From MADRE3 sp963718195 (lineage in GTDB: Bacteria; Desulfobacterota; Desulfobulbia; Desulfobulbales; Desulfocapsaceae): DNA of 64,000 bases. The notes below the pieces were generated by a model. It worked only from the letters and a program-made list of their open reading frames with translations, was not told where the DNA came from and searched no databases. Of the stretch, positions 61,560 to 64,000 are shown in pieces. The translations under genes were made by a program, and so were the position numbers. Positions within the stretch are counted from its first letter, which is position 1; every line of letters starts with the position of its first letter. The stretch covers positions 186,001 to 250,000 of the forward strand of contig CAVQYQ010000005.1 in NCBI GenBank assembly GCA_963718195.1. Reading direction: 5' to 3'.

Positions 61560-62570
61560 ATGATTCGGATGATCATCCTGGCTTTTTTTCTGTCGATTAC
61601 TTCTGCCAATGCACAGCAGACATCTTCTGACCCGTCGAACGAGGGTACCGGCGATTCCGCCTCGGAACCGGAACATAACACTTCGATTGACAAAATACAC
61701 GAGAAGACCACGAGTATATTTCGTAATCTGGTCGGACAGACGGATTACTTTTTCCTCGGTGATGACTATCTATCCTTTGGTGAAAATCCTTCTCGTATGC
61801 GTCTGCGTTTCGATGTCGGTTATGTGGAGGATGCCGGCTGGGATGAAAAGGTTAAGCTCAAACTGCGCCTGGTTTTTCCTGGAACGAAAAATCGTCTTCA
61901 ATTAATAGCAGGCGATGATAACGACGACAGCGAAGACATCACCGCAGTAGAAGATGGAAATAACCTGGCATTGCGCTGGGCCGGTTATAAGAGTGGAAAA
62001 GCTAATGTATCCCTTGATTTGGGTTTGAGATACAAGAGCAGTGATCTCGACCCCTACGTGCGTCTCAATACAGGTATTCTCTATGACCTCAGTGAGAACT
62101 GGTACGGTTATACAGTTAACAAACTCTACTATTACTCGAATACCAAGTGGCGGAACGACTTCCGGCAGCACTTCAACCGCCCGATCACCGACGACCTGCT
62201 GTTTAGAGCTCGCACGCGCGTTCAGTATTTTGATGAAAACGACTACAATCCTTTTGTAGAGCAGAAATTTTCATTGTTTCAGACCCTGAACAAGAAGTCG
62301 GCAGTAGCCTACGAGGCGCTCTGGTCGATAAAAGATATAGAAGATTCGCTCTTTGATGAAAAAGATATCAAAGGTAAATTGCAAGATAACTACCAGAATG
62401 TAGCACTACTATTGCGTTATCGACGCAATGTCTGGCGTGAATGGCTCTATATGGAATTCTGGCCGATCATCGGCTGGGCTGAAGAGCGAGACTGGGATAC
62501 TGTTCTGGCTGCAAATTTTCGACTGGAAATCACCTTCGGAGGAAAAGGTAAAAGCAAACTGAGCGACTAG
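61560..62570 (+). CDS. Putative outer-membrane beta-barrel protein
   Basis: This 336-aa protein has a signal peptide (RMIILAFFLSITSANA) and then a polar, Ser- and Glu-rich linker. About ten amphipathic beta strands with alternating aromatic residues follow (RLRFDVGYVEDAG, VKLKLRLVFPGTKN, ALRWAGYKSGKANVSLDLGLRY, NWYGYTVNKLYYYSN), ending FRLEITFGGKGK. The pattern fits an outer-membrane barrel. ATG 61560 follows GAGAGGAGTATTGAA. The family and role are not known. Confidence 0.75.
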   Translation: MIRMIILAFFLSITSANAQQTSSDPSNEGTGDSASEPEHNTSIDKIHEKTTSIFRNLVGQTDYFFLGDDYLSFGENPSRMRLRFDVGYVEDAGWDEKVKLKLRLVFPGTKNRLQLIAGDDNDDSEDITAVEDGNNLALRWAGYKSGKANVSLDLGLRYKSSDLDPYVRLNTGILYDLSENWYGYTVNKLYYYSNTKWRNDFRQHFNRPITDDLLFRARTRVQYFDENDYNPFVEQKFSLFQTLNKKSAVAYEALWSIKDIEDSLFDEKDIKGKLQDNYQNVALLLRYRRNVWREWLYMEFWPIIGWAEERDWDTVLAANFRLEITFGGKGKSKLSD

Positions 62571-62783
62571 AGGCGAACCCTGATTAATCTATCCAGTGTC
62601 GCTACTCATCATGCTGGGTTCTTCTTGATGGTGCTAAGAACCTGACTTTGCAGGCCCATCGTTTCTTATCACAATGAGTGAGGTGATAAGGAAATACTTC
62701 TATATATTCCGGCCCGCCACCAGCAAACGGTTCATAACTCCTTGAATCCGTAACTTGTCTACAGATATAGGATGCACCCCTAA
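62571..62783. other. Spacer upstream of the GNAT-like gene
   Basis: There is no gene or structured element that I can support between the two flanking plus-strand genes. Confidence 0.4.
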
Positions 62784-63926
62784 ATGACAGTTGAAATATA
62801 TGAAGTAAAGTCTAGAAGGGATCTTAAAGACTGGATTGGGTTTCAGTTGGATCACTATAAAGACAACAAGTTCTTTATTCCACAGATGTGGATGGATGAG
62901 CTGAAATTGTATGATCCCGAAAAAAACCCCGTCTTCAAGGTGGCCAAGATGAAACAATTTCTGGCACGAAGAGATGGAAAAGCTGTCGGAAGGATTTCCG
63001 GAATCGTTCATTCGCTTGAAGAACAAAAATTAGGTGTGAAAAGGGGGCGGTTTGGCTGGTTTGAATCAGTCGATGACCTCGATGTTTCCACCGCTCTTCT
63101 GGATAGTGTTAAGCAATGGCTCGTTGAAGAAAATTGTGTTGAAATGACGGGACCGCATGGATTCACTGATCTGGATGCAGAAGGTTTGCTCATTGACGGG
63201 TTTGAGGAGATTCCGACCATTTCTGGAAGTTATAATTTCCCCTATTATGCAAAGCTCATGGAGGGGTATGGCTTCCAGAAAGATATCGATTATGTTGAAT
63301 TTCGGGCTAAACTTCCAGATGAATATCCGCTCCTGGATCGAATGAGTAAAAAACTAAATGATCCTGATGAAGATCTATACGTGTTAAAATGTAAAAACAG
63401 GAAAGAGTTACTCTCTTATGCCGATGAATTGTGGGAATTACTGGAAATTTCCTTTGACAAAGTGTATGGGGTAACGCCACTCACCAGGGAGCAGCAAAAG
63501 TTCTACACTGACAAGTACTTTGCATTTCTTGATGTTGATTTCACTCATCTCATATTTAATCGTGGGCAGAAATTAGTCGGTTTTTTTATTGGTATGCCAA
63601 ATTTAAGCAGGGGCTTCAAAAAAGCAAAAGGAAGACTTTTGCCATTTGGTATTTTTCATATTCTTTTAGATTATCGAAAGACCAGAGATGTTGATTTCCT
63701 GCTCGCTGGCGTTCATCCCGATTATCCATCTAGAAAAATATTTCTTCTTTTGGTTGCAAGTATGTATCAAGCTTGCAAAAAAAGAGGAATGCACTTTATG
63801 GAAACAAACAGAGAGCTGGAAAATAATACGGCAGTTACTGGGATTTGGAATAAGTTTGATTCAAAGTTACACCGTAGAAGTAGAATATATAAAATGGTTT
63901 TATATCCAGTAGACAAGGAGCTGTGA
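62784..63926 (+). CDS. GNAT-like N-acyltransferase family protein
   Basis: This 380-aa protein fits a double GNAT-like fold of the type found in many delta and Bacteroidota genomes. FLARRDGKAVGRISGIVHS is the acyl-CoA binding-like strand, and GRFGWFESVDDLDVSTALLD, GPHGFTDLDAEGLLIDGF and NFPYYAKLMEGYGF follow. The second half is DFTHLIFNRGQKLVGFFIGMP and DFLLAGVHPDYPSRKI, ending in MHFMETNRELENNTAV. The substrate is unknown. It is probably co-transcribed with the nucleotidyltransferase that starts 12 nt later. Confidence 0.8.
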   Translation: MTVEIYEVKSRRDLKDWIGFQLDHYKDNKFFIPQMWMDELKLYDPEKNPVFKVAKMKQFLARRDGKAVGRISGIVHSLEEQKLGVKRGRFGWFESVDDLDVSTALLDSVKQWLVEENCVEMTGPHGFTDLDAEGLLIDGFEEIPTISGSYNFPYYAKLMEGYGFQKDIDYVEFRAKLPDEYPLLDRMSKKLNDPDEDLYVLKCKNRKELLSYADELWELLEISFDKVYGVTPLTREQQKFYTDKYFAFLDVDFTHLIFNRGQKLVGFFIGMPNLSRGFKKAKGRLLPFGIFHILLDYRKTRDVDFLLAGVHPDYPSRKIFLLLVASMYQACKKRGMHFMETNRELENNTAVTGIWNKFDSKLHRRSRIYKMVLYPVDKEL

Positions 63927-63938
63927 TTAGAGAGACAC

Positions 63939-64000
63939 ATGGATACTGAGCAGCAACTTTTTACAGCAATTGTCCTTGCCGCAGACAGGGAAACGGTAAA
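63939..64000 (+). CDS. Nucleotidyltransferase-like gene, 3' end off the window
   Basis: Only the first 20 codons are present. The start FTAIVLAADRETV resembles the N-terminal loop of NTP-transferase (MobA/GlmU-like) enzymes. ATG 63939 follows a weak ribosome site and is 12 nt after the previous stop. The assignment is tentative. Confidence 0.45.
   Translation, partial: MDTEQQLFTAIVLAADRETV

Overview
The window looks like a chromosome segment of a strictly anaerobic, Gram-negative bacterium of the Desulfobacterota, most likely a Desulfobulbales-type sulfate reducer. This is inferred from a futalosine menaquinone operon (mqnE-mqnC-mqnA-ubiX-mqnP), a DVU0298-family protein, a cNMP-binding/DUF4388 regulator, a YeiH-type anion exporter beside a heme-type Tll0287-like sensor kinase, and moderate GC content with lipoprotein and outer-membrane type genes. 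No 16S gene is present, so the placement is an inference.

Layout. (1) 1-4.25 kb is an intact overlapping operon for a ligase-associated DNA-repair module: ATP-dependent DNA ligase (5' end off the window), Lhr-type DEXH helicase, and PdeM-type phosphoesterase. (2) About 4.25-28.1 kb is a low-gene-density, heavily decayed accessory region. It ends at tRNA-Glu(CUC), which is abutted by two tyrosine-recombinase C-terminal fragments. It holds small zinc-ribbon genes, IS3 remnants, a 956-aa PEGA/DUF2914-like membrane protein, an HNH nuclease plus methyltransferase pair, a 1.2-kb IS630 element with clear ends, and frameshifted YceI and LysR genes. It also holds an intact SpoIIE/PP2C phosphatase, a six-gene minus-strand operon (YeiH exporter, small membrane protein, UspA, unknown, Tll0287-like heme sensor kinase, sigma-54 response regulator) in which every member is frame-disrupted, and a truncated feoAB. 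(3) 28.3-64 kb is intact core-like sequence: a kinase-like protein, an amphi-Trp protein, malQ, rpoD, the mqn operon with a DUF3108 protein and purC, aroK, an MFS carrier, a CRP-like regulator, a methyltransferase/SDR pair and an M16 peptidase. A cobalamin riboswitch then precedes btuCDF-cobI, followed by a nucleoside-recognition membrane protein, a family-3 solute-binding protein, sppA, a GMC oxidoreductase, an outer-membrane-like protein and a GNAT-like protein. The start of a nucleotidyltransferase runs off the right edge.

How the parts fit. The sharpest overall pattern is that frameshifts occur almost only between about 5.6 and 28.1 kb, next to tRNA-Glu and recombinase fragments. This suits a decaying genomic island, although locally poor sequence quality would give the same picture. 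The core half shows coherent pathways: menaquinone biosynthesis linked with purine metabolism, and B12-regulated uptake of cobalamin with a corrin methyltransferase. A previously unnamed intergenic repeat of about 130 bp, with 23-bp terminal inverted arms and a recurring TTTTGCAAAAGGCTCA end motif, occurs at several gene ends.
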